From assembly GCA_010645155.1 (NCBI GenBank), contig CM021319.1, positions 4,025,544 to 4,089,543 of the forward strand: DNA of 64,000 bases, written 5' to 3'. Shown piece by piece: positions 14,873 to 28,200 of the stretch; the stretch's first letter is position 1; every line of letters begins with the position of its first letter. The translations under genes were made by a program, and so were the position numbers. The notes beneath the pieces were generated by a model. It was not told the DNA's origin and ran no database searches. It saw nothing but the letters and a program-made list of their open reading frames with translations. The stretch is from Tigriopus japonicus. Taxonomy: Eukaryota; Arthropoda; Copepoda; Harpacticoida; Harpacticidae.

Positions 14873-17640
14873 CTACAAGGCAGTGAAGAAATCTTGAATA
14901 TTTTTCCCATCCCGTTTCCACCAAGCAGCGTTCAATCGAATGGATTCGATGCTTTGCTTGACCGACCGTTCGGCCGGATTTCCTTTGGATTCAAAGAACT
15001 TGGCCACCTCATCGGCCTTCTCGTCGGTCTTGAAGGCGTCGGCAGTGGACTTGATCAGTCGGGCCATTAAAGAGCCTCCTTTATATCGACCGTAGAAGAG
15101 GTCAAAGTTGTCCTTGAAGAAGGTCCAAGCCAAGTCGCGGCCTTTCACATTCGACGCAACCGAAGCGATGATAAATGATGAATCTTGAGATCGGACTTCG
15201 TTACTGATGGCAAAATCCAAGACCTTCTTCAACACCTCTACATCTTGACTAGCTCCCATAGCTCTAGAAATGCGGTCCTTCTCTTCGTGAAGATCGGTGC
15301 TTCGGTATAACTCGAGCATTTGTTGGTATGTGTCTTCTCCACCATTGGCCATGACTGTGCGGTACACAGGGGCTCGCAAATCAGCTAAGATCTCTCCGGA
15401 TTTCTCGACGTGAGCCTGAAATTGGCGTTGGCTCTCCTTCACGGTTTTTTCGTGTCCGTATTGGCCTAGCCTCGAGATCACCATACTTCTCAACAAGCCT
15501 TGTGTGTGATGCTCTTCGGCTTTAGGACCCCATCCAACTTTTTCCACGACACTTTCCATGGTGTCTATGACAAACTTCTTGAATTGCGGACGGCACTCTT
15601 CGTCAGCTAAAAGGACCGAGAGTTTACCAAAGCATCCTCCCACTGAACGCCAAACCACATAGCTATCTTCATTCTTGACATTCCGAATCATCTCGAGGAT
15701 TGACGAGGTCTTGACTCGGCCTGATTGAACAAAAGCCATCAAATCATCCAAGAGTGCCAATCGGTTCAACTCAGAGAGCTTCTTGGAAGCGATATCCTCG
15801 GTGAACTTGGCCATATATGTCTCAGGATATTGCACACGGTAATAGCCCATGTACTCTGGATTGAGTTTGACCCAAGCATTTTCAGGCGTATTTTCTATTG
15901 TTATTTCCATTTCGATGTCCTCCATAAGGACCGACTTGGTCGTCCCTGTGGAGGTCAAGATGTCGATAGGGACAAGCCACTTGTATCCCTCCGATTGAGA
16001 ACCGTCCGCATTGAACTTCTCTTGGGAGATGGTCAAAGTAGTGGTGTCGCCCTGGCTCACGATTTGCTTCACAATAATCACCGGGAATCCCATTTGGCTC
16101 GTCCAAGTGGACATAATCTGGCCTACGGGTTTGCGACTGCCTTCGGCCAAACACTCCCATAGATCTTCGGTCTTGGCATTTCGATACGAGAACTTCTTGA
16201 TGTAGTTGTGCAGACTCGTTCGAAATGCTTCATTGCCGATGAAGTGGTGCAACATCCGAATGACCGAGGCGCCCTGCAAGTCATCAAAATGGAATTTAAA
16301 AATCGCTCACCGGACCGAAAAGGACTTCTTTGCGTGTTTTGAATAAGCGTTACCTTGTTGTAGGAGATGCTGTCAAAGATCTCATCGACTTCGGCCGGAT
16401 GTCCGACCTCCACTTCAATCGGATGGGAATTGGCCAAGGCGTCCAACTGAAGCGCCTCGAGCAACGTATCTCCGACGAATTGGGTCCAAATGTCAAAGTG
16501 CGGAAAGAGCGCATGCGTACACGTGTTTTCCATGAACGAGGCAAATCCTTCGTTAAGCCAGAGGTGGGTCCACCATTCCATGGTCACGAGATTGCCGAAC
16601 CATTGATGGGCCATCTCATGGCACACGACGATGGCGATGAATTGCTTGGTGGAGGCCGACGTGTTCTGCGCATCCACCAAGATACAACTCTCGCGATACG
16701 TGACCAAGCCCCAATTCTCCATGGCCCCGCACTCGAAGTCGGCTAAGGCGATGCAATCATACTTGGGCAACGGATAGGGCACATCAAAGAACTGCGTGTA
16801 GTACTCGAGGGCCCGAACACTGGTTTCCATGGCAAATCGGCCCTGCTCCGCTTTACCAATGGGCGTGAACGACCGGACCAAGATGCCGTCTTGGGTTTGA
16901 CCATCCACGGACTCGAATTCGCCCACCACCAAAGCTAGCAAGTAGGTGCTCATGATGGGCGAGGGCCCAAACATGACCAACCGATCCTCGGGTCCCACCT
17001 GTCCCGCCGCGGCCTCATCCAAGACGGGATCCATGAGATCGGGCGCTTCGGGCATGTTCGAGTGGACGCTCCGATCGCGCGGCGCAATCACCGACAAACT
17101 GAACGAGCTCTTGAGCGCGGGCTCGTCCCAACACGGGAAGCACCGGCGCGCCTCGGTCGACTCGAATTGCGTGGCGGCCGCAAAGCGGGCTTGCCCGTCG
17201 GGCGTGGTGTAGGCGCTCCGATAGAAGCCGCGCATCCGGTCATTGAGCACGCCTTGATAAGCGCAATGGATGCGGGCCCGCCCCACGGGCAAAGCCCGGG
17301 CTAATCGCACGCTCATGGTCTCGGCCTGATCGTCCAAAACCACGCCCTCGGGTCCGCAGGTCTGGGCGGGCCAGGCGGGTTGGCTGATGGATTCGGCTTT
17401 GACCCGTTGGACGGTGAGTTCGGCCGCATTGCACACGATGAGATCGGCGCCCTCGGGCGAAAGCACCTCCACGTCCACGTTCAGCCAACCCTGAAAGGTC
17501 AGGCCCACCAAATCCGGCTTGAGTCGCACATTGTAGTGGAGGGGGCGGAGATGGGCGGGCAGACGGGAAAATGCCGCCCTCGATGAGACCACGGCCATCG
17601 CTTCTCGGCTTCTTCTTTGGGGACTGCTCGTTTCTGTCAA
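14873..17640 (-). CDS. NPEPPS: Puromycin-sensitive aminopeptidase (M1 family)
   Basis: A cytosolic zinc metallopeptidase of family M1 that removes N-terminal residues from peptides. Two exons (minus): 16354-17640 and 14873-16273, split by an 80-bp GT/AG intron after SYNK, giving 895 aa against about 900 for animal PSA. The exopeptidase motif GAMEN is at 305-309. HEMAH (341-345) with E364 in NEGF forms the zinc site HEXXH-X18-E, and Y427 (ISYNKG) is the transition-state tyrosine. The C-terminal half is the ERAP1-C-like helical domain (ATEDLWE-like TEDLWECL). The start at 17640 is the first of two in-frame ATGs; M15 (MAVVSS) is equally plausible. There is no signal peptide or membrane anchor, which argues for PSA over secreted or ER M1 enzymes. 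The first exon is GC-rich (over 55 % by eye). Confidence 0.93.
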
Positions 17641-19450
17641 CGCTAATGAACGATGTTCAAAATGACGGCTTAAAGAAGGAACTCGCTTTCTTGGATTATT
17701 GGCGTTGTTGGTTGGCTTAGGTTGTGTCTTATTCCTGCGACTTGAGTTACAACTGACGCGATGACCCGGAATTTGCCGGAAACACCCAATTTTTGTAGTG
17801 GAGCGATAGATGGATAAATAGAAAATGATTGATTAGGCTAGTCATAGTTGCCGGATTTTTGAGACAAAGGTTGCCAAATTCTAGTGATATGAAAATTGAT
17901 GGCTTAAGTCTTAACTTCATTTGGTGCAATAGCGTTCAAGAACACCCTTTTTGATGGCGAGTTATGATTGTTAAAAATAATCTGAGGAATTCAGTTACTT
18001 GCTAAAGTCACAAAATGATTTTTTTTCATGTAACTTATAAAACTCATTTTGAGAAAAATGGAAAAGCGTTGGTCAGTGCGTCAAACTAACCCAACGTGTA
18101 AAATATGAATTTTTGATTACTTTGAATGGCACATTTCGCATTTTGGCAGTTAGCATTAGACATAATGGGAGCTTATCGCACCAACATGAGAATCGTCGTC
18201 ACGAGGACGACACTGCATGTATCCTAAATACTAAAATACATGTACTGTCTAATGATGGATTTGATTCTTAGTAAACACTTTTACTAACAATGGAATCATA
18301 TCTTCTCAATTTATATTGATTAACTTTTTATATCACTTCATCGGAAAATCCTCTTCCCATGTCTTATGACTTTTTTTTACACTGGAAGCCAAAATCATGG
18401 ATTCTGGGAATTTGGGCGAAAATTTCAGCGGACCCAGTTGGATTCTGAGCATCAAGTTCAAAATTTGGACCCAAAACCTTTGAATAAAATGGGTTTGGTT
18501 AACTCAACCACAAAACCCGTAGGCACGGCTTGAATGCCATGACACCATTCAACTCTTTCAAACCCTGAAAAACAAAATGTATTCAAATACCGGTGGCAAC
18601 GAATACTTACCCAAACGGGCCATTCCTATCGTAAAATGTCATTTGGATCTAAAAGTTGCCTTAAAATTGCCATTAGAAACGATATTGCCAAGGACAAAAA
18701 ATAGTTTCCCTCGTGCTGAAAAATGGCATCTACAATTTCCATCCGGCAACTACGATAGTAGCGACATGTCAATAAAGGCCGGTCGTCAGGCAGCCAAATA
18801 GGCTGACCAAAGGCTCTGAAATTCAGCCACTTTGATAGAAAATTCCGAAATTTCCCGTCAAATGGAACGTTTTCATTATCAATGCGCAACTAGTTAAATT
18901 GTGATATCTTATTTTCTGAAAACTCACCGACAACTTCCATGTTCCGAACGTTTTACCTCGCCCAAATTAAAAACTAGCAAAAACGGCACGAATTTTCCTT
19001 TTTCAATTTTAATTATAGGTTGCGTGATCGAGCGACATCGATCCGAATCGTCATGTACCGTTTTTGTTTTTGCTGGCATTTAGCAATCCAAGCTAGAGCT
19101 ACTAATGCCGAAGGTCGAAGGAACCATGGCTTGAGATCAGGGCCCACTCCATATCCGGTCCAGTCACACCCACCCTCCTTCGTCGATCCATAGATCGATC
19201 CGCGTTCCACGAGAAAGCATGACATCATGACAGGGTGCACTTGAGCCACGCCCGGAGGGCGGAGGGGTCTATTTACGTTCGCAGTCCATCTGACTGACTG
19301 AGAAATACCGGAGAGAATCAATCGCTCAAGGAAGGGGCGGGCTCACTACGCGCGCTGCATCCCCCCCGCTGACCCGCCTTCCCGGACAGCCGGCTCACTA
19401 AACCACTAACTGAACTCCGCCGTTGATAGGGTGTTGTGTGATCGATCGTC
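17641..19450. other. Intergenic between NPEPPS and ZDHHC24 (divergent)
   Basis: It separates two divergently transcribed genes, so promoters for both should lie within it. It is AT-rich to about 19000 and GC-rich from there to the ZDHHC24 start. I cannot point to a specific core promoter element, and no gene is seen. Confidence 0.4.
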
Positions 19451-20455
19451 ATGCGTTTTCGCTTGGGTCGTCGTCGTCGTTCGGGCTCTTTGGGCAATTT
19501 GCTGCTGGAGACGGTGCCGCCCGTGTTCCACGTGACGCTCACCTCGTTGTTGACCTACTTGTTCCTGACCCTGCGCCCGGACGACCACTACCTTCGTCTG
19601 GTGGGTCTGTTCTTCTTGTTCCAGATGCTGGCCAATTGGGTCATGTTCCTGCTCAATCAGGCCACGGTCAGCGTGTCGCCCAAGAACTTTCCGGCCTACA
19701 TCCACCGCTATCCGTCGTTGACCCACGCCCGCTCCCATGAGGGCGACCAACCCACCGAGCTTCACGTGGCGCCCGAATTCGAGCGGCATTTGTGGCGCGA
19801 ATGCGAATCCTGCGACTTGCACGTGCCCAAGCGCACGCACCATTGCGGACATTGTCGGCGTTGCATTTACGCGCTCGATCATCATTGCTACTTCTTGGGC
19901 GCTTGCGTAGGGCGGCACAATCTGCGCTTCTTCTTGGTGTTTTGTTGGTATGCCGCCTTGGGCTCGGCTTTGGGCGTGTTCAACGTGTTCGAGGCGCTCA
20001 CGTTCTACCGCGACCCCTATTCCCGCGAGGCCGCTTATTTCGTGCTACCTTACACCGTGGTCATGTATCTCTTGGACCGAGCCGCCGCTTTTGAGATGTT
20101 GTACGTGGCTCTACTGAATTTTGGCGTGGGAGCGTGTCTGGCCTGTCTGTACCTGCTAGTCGCCGGCTTTTATTCGGCCTACACGGGCAAAACTCCGCAC
20201 GAAGCTGGGAAACGACCCAAACCCGAGCAGCTCATTTATCGTTGGGACGATCCGGAATTGGAGGTGGGTTGCTTGGGCCACTTGGGGCAAGTGTTTGGGC
20301 CCTGCGGTTGGCTGCATTTCCTGGTGCCCATCGTGCCTTTTGATGGTCCGGAACCCGTGGTCGGATACCGCCGCATTATCACGTACAATAACGATTACAT
20401 CCTCGACGGGACTGTCTTCACGTCTGAGGCCGACCTGGATTTTCAACCTTCCTAG
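19451..20455 (+). CDS. ZDHHC24: DHHC palmitoyltransferase, ZDHHC24-like
   Basis: A membrane S-acyltransferase that attaches palmitate to protein cysteines. It is a single exon of 334 aa. Two membrane segments (about 22-42 and 48-68) precede the cysteine-rich domain at 118-154, with CESC, HHCGHCRRC and the catalytic DHHC at 143-146 (nucleophile C146). Further membrane helices follow at about 158-180 and 195-240. DHHC is followed by YF, not the usual PW, and the C-terminal GPCGWLHFLVPIVPFDG matches the layout of ZDHHC24 rather than other paralogues. It lacks the TTxE and NPxxY-type signatures of typical family members. The coding sequence is GC-rich and intronless. AVEN begins 187 bp downstream on the same strand. 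The family is certain; the ZDHHC24 assignment is probable. Confidence 0.88.
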   Translation: MRFRLGRRRRSGSLGNLLLETVPPVFHVTLTSLLTYLFLTLRPDDHYLRLVGLFFLFQMLANWVMFLLNQATVSVSPKNFPAYIHRYPSLTHARSHEGDQPTELHVAPEFERHLWRECESCDLHVPKRTHHCGHCRRCIYALDHHCYFLGACVGRHNLRFFLVFCWYAALGSALGVFNVFEALTFYRDPYSREAAYFVLPYTVVMYLLDRAAAFEMLYVALLNFGVGACLACLYLLVAGFYSAYTGKTPHEAGKRPKPEQLIYRWDDPELEVGCLGHLGQVFGPCGWLHFLVPIVPFDGPEPVVGYRRIITYNNDYILDGTVFTSEADLDFQPS

Positions 20456-20620
20456 TCACCGTATTTATTTCACCTAATTGTCAGTTTCCTATGCGTTCAT
20501 AGGATATCCGTGAATGATTTGTATTTGCTGATTACAGTGGCCGTACTCTCCAAGCCAATGGAGAGCGGTCTTGATCTCTATGATTTAAAATCTGTGGTTT
20601 CGACTCGCGTGTAACCAATC

Positions 20621-20634
20621 CTGTTTTTTTTTAG
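20621..20634 (+). promoter_or_regulatory. Splice-acceptor-like tract just 5' of AVEN
   Basis: A pyrimidine run ending tttttttttag lies 8 bp before the AVEN start codon at 20643, in a short gap after the ZDHHC24 stop. It could be the 3' end of a 5'-UTR intron or a trans-splice acceptor. No matching donor is evident nearby. Confidence 0.4.
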
Positions 20635-20642
20635 TTCACGTT

Positions 20643-22131
20643 ATGCGGCCGGACAAGAAAAAAGTTCGACATCACGACAGCCGAAAACGTGAGGAAAAAG
20701 CCAAGGCCAAAATTACGAGTCTCGCCAAGGATTCGTCCGATACTGCCCCCGTCGCCTCCTCCGCTACCTCTACATTTAGTTCTGTAACGGTCAACCCGCT
20801 TCCGGATGACCCAAGTATTGATCAAGATCACAAATATGCGCGTCGGAATATCTCAAGTAATTGGACCAAGTACGAAATTCCATCATCAGATGAAGCTGGT
20901 TCCAGCGAGGACGAGGCTCTCACCGGCCAAGACTTTCACTTGGCTCTAGAATCAGCGGGTAACATAATGAATTTCTGGCCAAAGGCCCCGTCTAATCTTT
21001 TGTTGAATTGAATTGCTAAATAGGTGGCGCTGACTCGCTTTTCCAACTCCGTTCTGAACGTGAATGGGATGACGATCGCGATCCCATGAGTTCGTTCTCC
21101 AACCAATATTTCGCCCTTGATCTTCATGATTTGGAGGCAGCCATCTCGTGTATTCCACTTCATGAGAAAATCGATTTGGGTCCATCTATTTTGGATCAGG
21201 TATGTCAAGACGAAGACAAGTCCATTTGTTTTCCCATTTATTTGTCAACTTTGGAGCCAATACCGTTAATATCCTGTTGAGAAAATCTTCCTTCTTTTGG
21301 AGAGCAAATTAGATTCGCTTTTGCCACTTATTTTGAAAAGGAGTTAGCTTCGCCCACTTTTCCCTTCAGAACGATTCTTGATTCATCTTGCCATTGAGTT
21401 CCAAGTTGCTTAATACAAACTCCCCATTTTCATTGCAGGAGACCCTTCTTGTGGAAAGATTGACTGAGAAAGCCGAAATGTATTCTAAGATGTACTCGGG
21501 AAGTCATTACGCTGATGATACGGCAAATATAAATAAAAAAATCATCAGCAAACTTAAGCCATGTCAAGAATCCACGACCAAAGAGACCTCTTTGATACGA
21601 GAACGGCCTCAAGAATCATTGATCTCTCCTACTCCGAACACTGGACCCCTTTCAGAGCAAGGTGAGAAGATGGGTGAAAGTAAAGTAGGTGAAAGGATCA
21701 AAATTGTTTAATGCTTACCATTTTGGGGAAAAGGTACAAGCAGTTACGGACGTCGTGTCTAATCTGTACGGCTTAAGGAGCTCAACTTTTGGGAAGCTCT
21801 TCGAGATGTCTAAAACTCTTTACTAACGTGATCTTCTAGCTAGCTCTTCAATCTTACTTGCTCCTGCTGTTAATCTGCATTTCCTGCAATGGAGGAAATT
21901 GACTGGACACAAGCGGTTTCTGCCACTTTTTCAACTGCCTAACTACATGCTGATTAAGATATATGTGATTCTAAATATATGCTTGTTTGATCCAAAGGTC
22001 AGTCCAATTACCGCCATTCCGAGGTTGCCAATTCCGCCACTACCAAGTCACAAACTCCTCCAGCAACAAAATGTTCATCATCCGCAGCAACTGAATTGGA
22101 AGATTGGTTGGATGACTTTCTTGATGAGTGA
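20643..22131 (+). CDS. AVEN: Cell death regulator Aven
   Basis: Vertebrate Aven inhibits apoptosis (Bcl-xL and Apaf-1 binding) and affects ATM signalling. Four exons: 20643-20958, 21024-21199, 21439-21661 and 21998-22131. Introns are 65, 239 and 336 bp, all GT/AG, and phases agree to give 282 aa. The N-terminus is Lys/Arg-rich and charged. The family core ARRNISSNWTKYE is at 66-78, followed by DFHLALESAG and FQLRSEREWD, matching the RR..SNW.RY, DF..LL.SAG and F.F..E.EW blocks of Aven. The extreme C-terminus ELEDWLDDFLDE matches the conserved EELEDWLD tail. The middle is low-complexity and less conserved. The stop lies 146 bp from the FIG4 stop, tail to tail. The RG-rich N-terminus of the human protein is absent. 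Confidence 0.9.
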
Positions 22132-22277
22132 TAAAAATGATACTGATAACGGAAAATGCCTCAGTCAATACATTTTGAACATCGATTTGATTGTCTTCAT
22201 TTGATTCTGCTTAGTCTTTGGCTTGCATTCATTGGCGATAAAAAGAGAAAATACTGTACATGGAGGTCAAATGTGCT

Positions 22278-25200
22278 TTAGAAAGCGTTCACGGTATTAC
22301 GATACAACATCGCATCTGCCTCACTTGGATCTTGGGGTCCATGCTCAGCGATTCGGCAATACCCCCGGTAGAATTCTAAATTTAACCCACTCATTTCAAC
22401 ACTTTCGGCGAAAAGTGCTTGGCTTGGACTTGCTTTGGGCACTCTCGTTTTAGGAGCAATCGAAAAGCCTTCCACCAAAGGAGGCTCACCTTCCAAAGTG
22501 TACCTTTAAGAAAACAGAGACGGTCACGATTACGACGATGGTAAATTGAAGTGTCTGAACCAAGTGTTCTTAGCCATGATGCCCCCTCACCCTTGATAAA
22601 GACTCAAATTGAACGGATCCGGTTCATGGACATTGGGTCGCGCCACTCCGGCATCCATGACCCTGAGCAAGGACTGGAAAGTGGCAGCATGCTCGGCAGT
22701 GGTCTCGGCCGCTTCCTCGCCAATCTCCTCGAGGCCTGGATGTTCATCCATCCAATCCACGAACTCTTGAGACGACGATAAGGACAGATCGTCCGAGTCG
22801 CTTCCGTTGGACAAAGTGGAAGCCGTGGAGCTCACCCCCGCCACTGAAGGATTCTTCTTGCCTTTCCACGTGTCAACCGTGGGTGAGGAAGGTGAAGGAG
22901 AACTCTTCTTTCCAAAAAGAAATTCGGTGAACGAATTCTTGGAGGATCGCACGATCGATTCCTCGCGTCTTTTGACCTCACGTTGTCGAACCACGAACGG
23001 ACTGAAAGAAGAACAACGGTTGGATCGACATGGCGGAAGGCACCAATAAATAGTCGCAATCCAATTGGCTCGTTTTTTCGTACCTGTATTCGGTGCAGCA
23101 GTTTGGCATGTAATCGCGGACCGAGTGGCTGACCTCGCGGTATGGGAAAAGCTCGTTCAAAACGCTCAACTCAAATGGACGGTAGTAATCTTGATAAAGA
23201 TCAAACTCCTCGGCGGAGGCACTATATCGTTTCAGTTGGGTGCACTCTTTCAAGTACTCGGTCAAGGGCAGAGGTAGAACGTGTTTGAGATCGCGTGAAA
23301 ACCAATGCGTGGTCACGTAGAACGGAAACCTGCCCCATGAGAATCCAAATTTGACATGCTTTATTTCATTGATACATTCTTCCACTAGTGGTCCATCTGC
23401 TTTTCAGGACCTTCAAAGGGCCTATAGTGTGCCTACCGATTGATTGCGTGGCTCGCTTTGGCAATATGCAAACAGTGAGACACGAACGACCCTTTGCTAC
23501 TAGATTACACAGGCTTGCTTACCTTTGAGCGTGGAAAGGCCGACACATTTGAGGTGAATGGAGGTACTTGTCGGTGATGAACTCCTTGTCCCAAATGGCC
23601 ACTTGACCTTCTTTGGGAACGAACACCCCTAAGAAAAGGTTGATGGCATTCTGTTTCTCCGCATCTGACAACGTGTTACTATAGTATCGTCTCAGGGTTT
23701 GAGCGATATCAGTGGCCTTGCTGGTCCATTTAGACTCTTTTCGATAGGATTTGATCCTGGAAAAAAATGAAATGTAGAAAAGACGTGGAATAAAAGGCGA
23801 CCCCGAAAAGTAAAGTTCCAGCCCTCTTCGCAAATTAAACGGAAAAGGTTAAACTCACCTGTGAATCAACTGAGATCCACCATACTGAAGGGCCAAAGTG
23901 TCACCGTGATCCTCGTACATGACCTCAAGCATCCGGGCACAATCGGATTCGTATTCCAAATTGGGCGTGTCAATCAATCCCAAGGCGAAAAGCTGCATGG
24001 AAAAGAATCGGTTTTAAAAATTCGCCAAAGATCTTTTCGTTTAAAAGAGTACTTTCATCAAAACTTTGAGAGAGGAACACGGAACTCCTCAGTTAAAAAG
24101 AACAAAGACATTTCTTATTGAATCAAATTAGCCACTAGATGAAACATGGTAAGATTCAGCTCAAAGAAATCTACCTTTTCCAAAATTGAAATGATCCAGT
24201 TGATTGAATTCTGATTTCGAGACATACCTGTAGACCCAAAGCGCATTTGCCCACAACGAATTGAGCTGTATTGGTTCGATCGAGACAATCCACACAATTC
24301 GTGCGCACGATTCCAGTTTGCGAAAGTTGCTGAGGATTGGATGCCTGCTCGGTGAACTTCTCGGCATAGCTATCGATCAAGGGATCATGTCGTCGTTTGG
24401 CTTGCAAAACATGGCCAAAGTCTTGCTTATTATGGAAGAAGATTCCGGTGCGGCGAACTGCAAAATGCGCTATATCTGCCAAAGTTTGGATCACTTCCGT
24501 GTCCTCTCTAAGAACATGAAACGAGGGAAGAAAAGAACCAATATCAGACAGAGGCTTAGCTCAGCTCAGCTCAGTCAGAGTAACGAAACAAGCTTTTCTC
24601 TCAAAAACACTATCATGCTTTTGAGATGAGACGGAGACCGGGCTTATACTAAAGATAGCAACAATCCAAGAAAGAACCCGCTCAAGCGTGGACCAACCTC
24701 GACTCAATATTCGATGGAACAAGCACAAAAACACAAGCTACCTTGTATGTTCCTATGTATTCATCAATTTGAATCGTTCACAAGACAATTCTTTAAAATA
24801 TGTTAAAGCGCACACTTTTACTGACCGTTTCTTGCATCGAGCCATGTCCAAAGGAATGTATTTGATCCGATCTTGAACAGGCAAGAATTGGTTGAGGTAA
24901 TCGATTTGCTTTTGGAACTCGTCGCCCAAGAGACTCTCGTGAGGGCGTTTCTTCTCCCGTTTTTTCACAAGATTCAATACCACCACGGGCGAGCCATAAT
25001 TTTCCATCAGATTGTTGAAATGGTGACCTAAAAATATAGTTCACGACGTGTGGTACACTCTAAAGAAGCTCATGATCTTGGGTTAGTTAGATAGGAACTG
25101 AACGTTTCATTGTTATTATTTTCATATTAGCCTATCAAAATCCTGCGACAGAACAATCACTATTGCTAACATTAAAACTAATGTTGAATTTCGATTGAGA

Positions 25201-28200
25201 TATTGGGTTTCGAGCATTATTTTAATCCCCCTTCAATTCCTACACAAGACATTTTTGCTTTGAGTCATGATTTTTTGAAAGAAATCCTTTCCCATGCTTT
25301 CATACAGAGATTTCTAAAGTTAATAAGAAATCCCGAGCATCTTATAATATAGTAATAAGGCCTTCCGTATTCACCATGGTTCGCGACTCATCAAATCGCA
25401 CGGTTTTTATGCCTCTTAAGTGTTTAAAATGATCCTTAAAACCATCTAAAATGCCTTCTCATTGCTTAAATCAAAAAGCGCTGAATTTCTGGAGGGAGTG
25501 GGATGCTAACGGTGAGAATTATGATTTCCACAAGGATTATTTCAATTGCATTCTTCCGCATACGAGACCTGTATTTGTACCATTATACCTTGTATTCAGT
25601 AGACGACGTTTTTCAATTTTCAGCTCAATCGAAGGGTGGGGTTAAGAGTTTTGCCTTCTCAAACTTATGTTCTTAAGAGAGCATAGAAAGAATGAGTTCG
25701 TATTTTGTGGTAAAAAATTGCTACAAAAGGGTTAGTTCATTCGTTCTCTGTGGAATTTGCACTGAACTTAAACAGAGCATAACTTTTGACTCCGACATTC
25801 GTTGAGCTGAAAATTGAAAAGCTTATTCAAGTCAACATAAACAAAGTCTCATTTGCAGAAGAACGTACTTGATTTGTTCCTACTGGCAATCATTGTTCTT
25901 TTCGTTGGCATCCCACTCCAGTGAAATTCAGTGGTTCTTGCTCAAATCGACAATTCATTTCAAGACAAATTCGATGTCAGAAAAAGTAACCTTCGAAGTC
26001 AATTTCTATTGGAGACTAATTAACCTACTATGGGGCCAATCAATCTCGAGGAGAGTGATTTGCTCTCGACCTCTCATACCATAAAGTACACTGAGCGATT
26101 CCCAAAGTAAACTGCCTCATGCAAGCAGCCTAAGGTAAGTGCAATGATCCATAAATGGTACGGGTAATGATTGTAAAGCAACTTTATGCTTCAGTGATTT
26201 ACCTGACGTTCGTCCATGCGGATCAGACAACTCAAAGAATATCTGCGGTTTGGGCACCATTTTGGTCACATCTTGGGACCAATGACTAGGCACGGATCCC
26301 CGAATTTGAACAAAGGACGTTATCTTGGCACGGTGAAGATCAAGCACGGTGCTATCGCTGACGATTTGCTCTGTTTCCACCTCGTTAGCTACATCGCCCT
26401 AATGAAATAAAACAAAAATGTGTAGAATTTCACAAGTCTACAAAGCTTGTCTACTTGAATTGATTTAAATTGATTCCCCAGTTCAGCAAACATTGACATC
26501 CAAGAAAGGAGACTAGTTGAAGGTCAATTCGAGTAGTAAGGCGAGGAAGGACAGAAAAGAGAGAGAGAGAGAGAGGGAGGGAGAAAAGGAGAAAGATCCG
26601 CGAGGTCGGTTTAAAGCCTCGCCAACTACATAATGCCGAACAATTGGGGAGGAAAGATGGCAAGACCTTTGTTCCCGCTTCGACACCATTGTTTGGAAAG
26701 ACCAAATGGCAAGGTAAAGATAACACTTTGGGTTGCCCGACGAACAATAGCACAACAAAGTTGGATTAGAGTTAAATTGCATTTTCAAACAGAGAGAGGG
26801 AATATCCCCCCCTCTCCAAGGAGATTAAACGAACCACAGGAGAGAATTTCACGCACAACTCCATGGACCATTCGAAACTTTGCTTCTTTGAACAGATTCT
26901 CTCTGGCTTGCATCTCGACCAACTCAATTAGGATAACCGTTAAGCTGTGGCAATTTTACTCGTGAGGCAATGGCTCAAGCATCAGTCGTCGCTTTCATGT
27001 TCTTTATGAACAAGATGTTCCCTAATCTAATCAGATTTGGTAGGACTGGCAAACATGTCAGTTTCATCAGACTCAATATCCGACACATTTTTAGGTCAAT
27101 TTAGATAAATGAACTTGACTGAAAGGTTTGGCCACCCAAGATCTCCATATTTGATCAATGCAAATGAATGTTAAATAGTCCAAAGTAAATGAAATATTTG
27201 AGTAAATGAGAGTCCGCCCAATTTCAAACCTTACCTGAAAGTTTGCGCCACGTTTCAAAAACCTGGTGCCCGCGAATTTTCTTGATCGTCGAGCGATTAA
27301 GGTAAGCAATATGGGGCGCCCATAAACGCTGATATTGGACTGATCGATGAAGCCATAAATGATATGAATCACCCAATTTTGATTCAGCGTCGTGTGTTTC
27401 AAGAACTGATCGTTCCACAAATATCTGACATTGGGCTGGCTCTGATAACCGACATCGGAGGGAAACTTCCCATCGGGGAAAATCTCATCTAACGGGCGAA
27501 CCTTCGTTTCTACAGAGACAAGGTCCAAAAAAGAAAGGAAAAAGAACGTTACATCAAAACGATACTGATCACAGCTCGGAGTAGAGTTTTGCTCGCCAAG
27601 TCCACAGAATGAAAGTCCGTAATTAATGAATTGATTGATTGATTGACTGACTGAATTGACCTGAGGGGTAATGGATGAAGACTCACTCGTTCGAAGAAAC
27701 TTGGGCCTTGTCAGATTGAATTGAAGAGTGCGTGTCAAGTCGTAACTATAGCTGTAGTAGAAGTTGGAAGACATATCCACTGCTTGGAACATTCGACGAT
27801 ATCGCGCCTCGTCGGGATGAGACTCCCGTACGTCATCATTCGGAATGTACAAGAGAGACGTGTCCTCGATCTTGTAGATGCAATGGTGGCCGATCATGGC
27901 GGCTTTGCGACGTTTGGTGATCAGCAAGATGTAGTAGCCCTCGAGGAATCGGACGAACCCGGCAATGCCAAAGGCTGACAGGGTCTTGGTTAGGCCATAG
28001 CCCACCTTCTGACCGACTTTTGAGCGATTGCCAACATCGGCCATCATCAGAAGCGATTTAATCTCCTGAGTGTCGTACACGATATGATCGTCCGTGATGA
28101 CCAAATCCCGAGGCTCATTGCGATGGACGTTCAAGACTCGAAATTGGGTCTCCGTATTGTTCGATCCGACGACATAATATCGCTGCAATAAAGGAAACCA

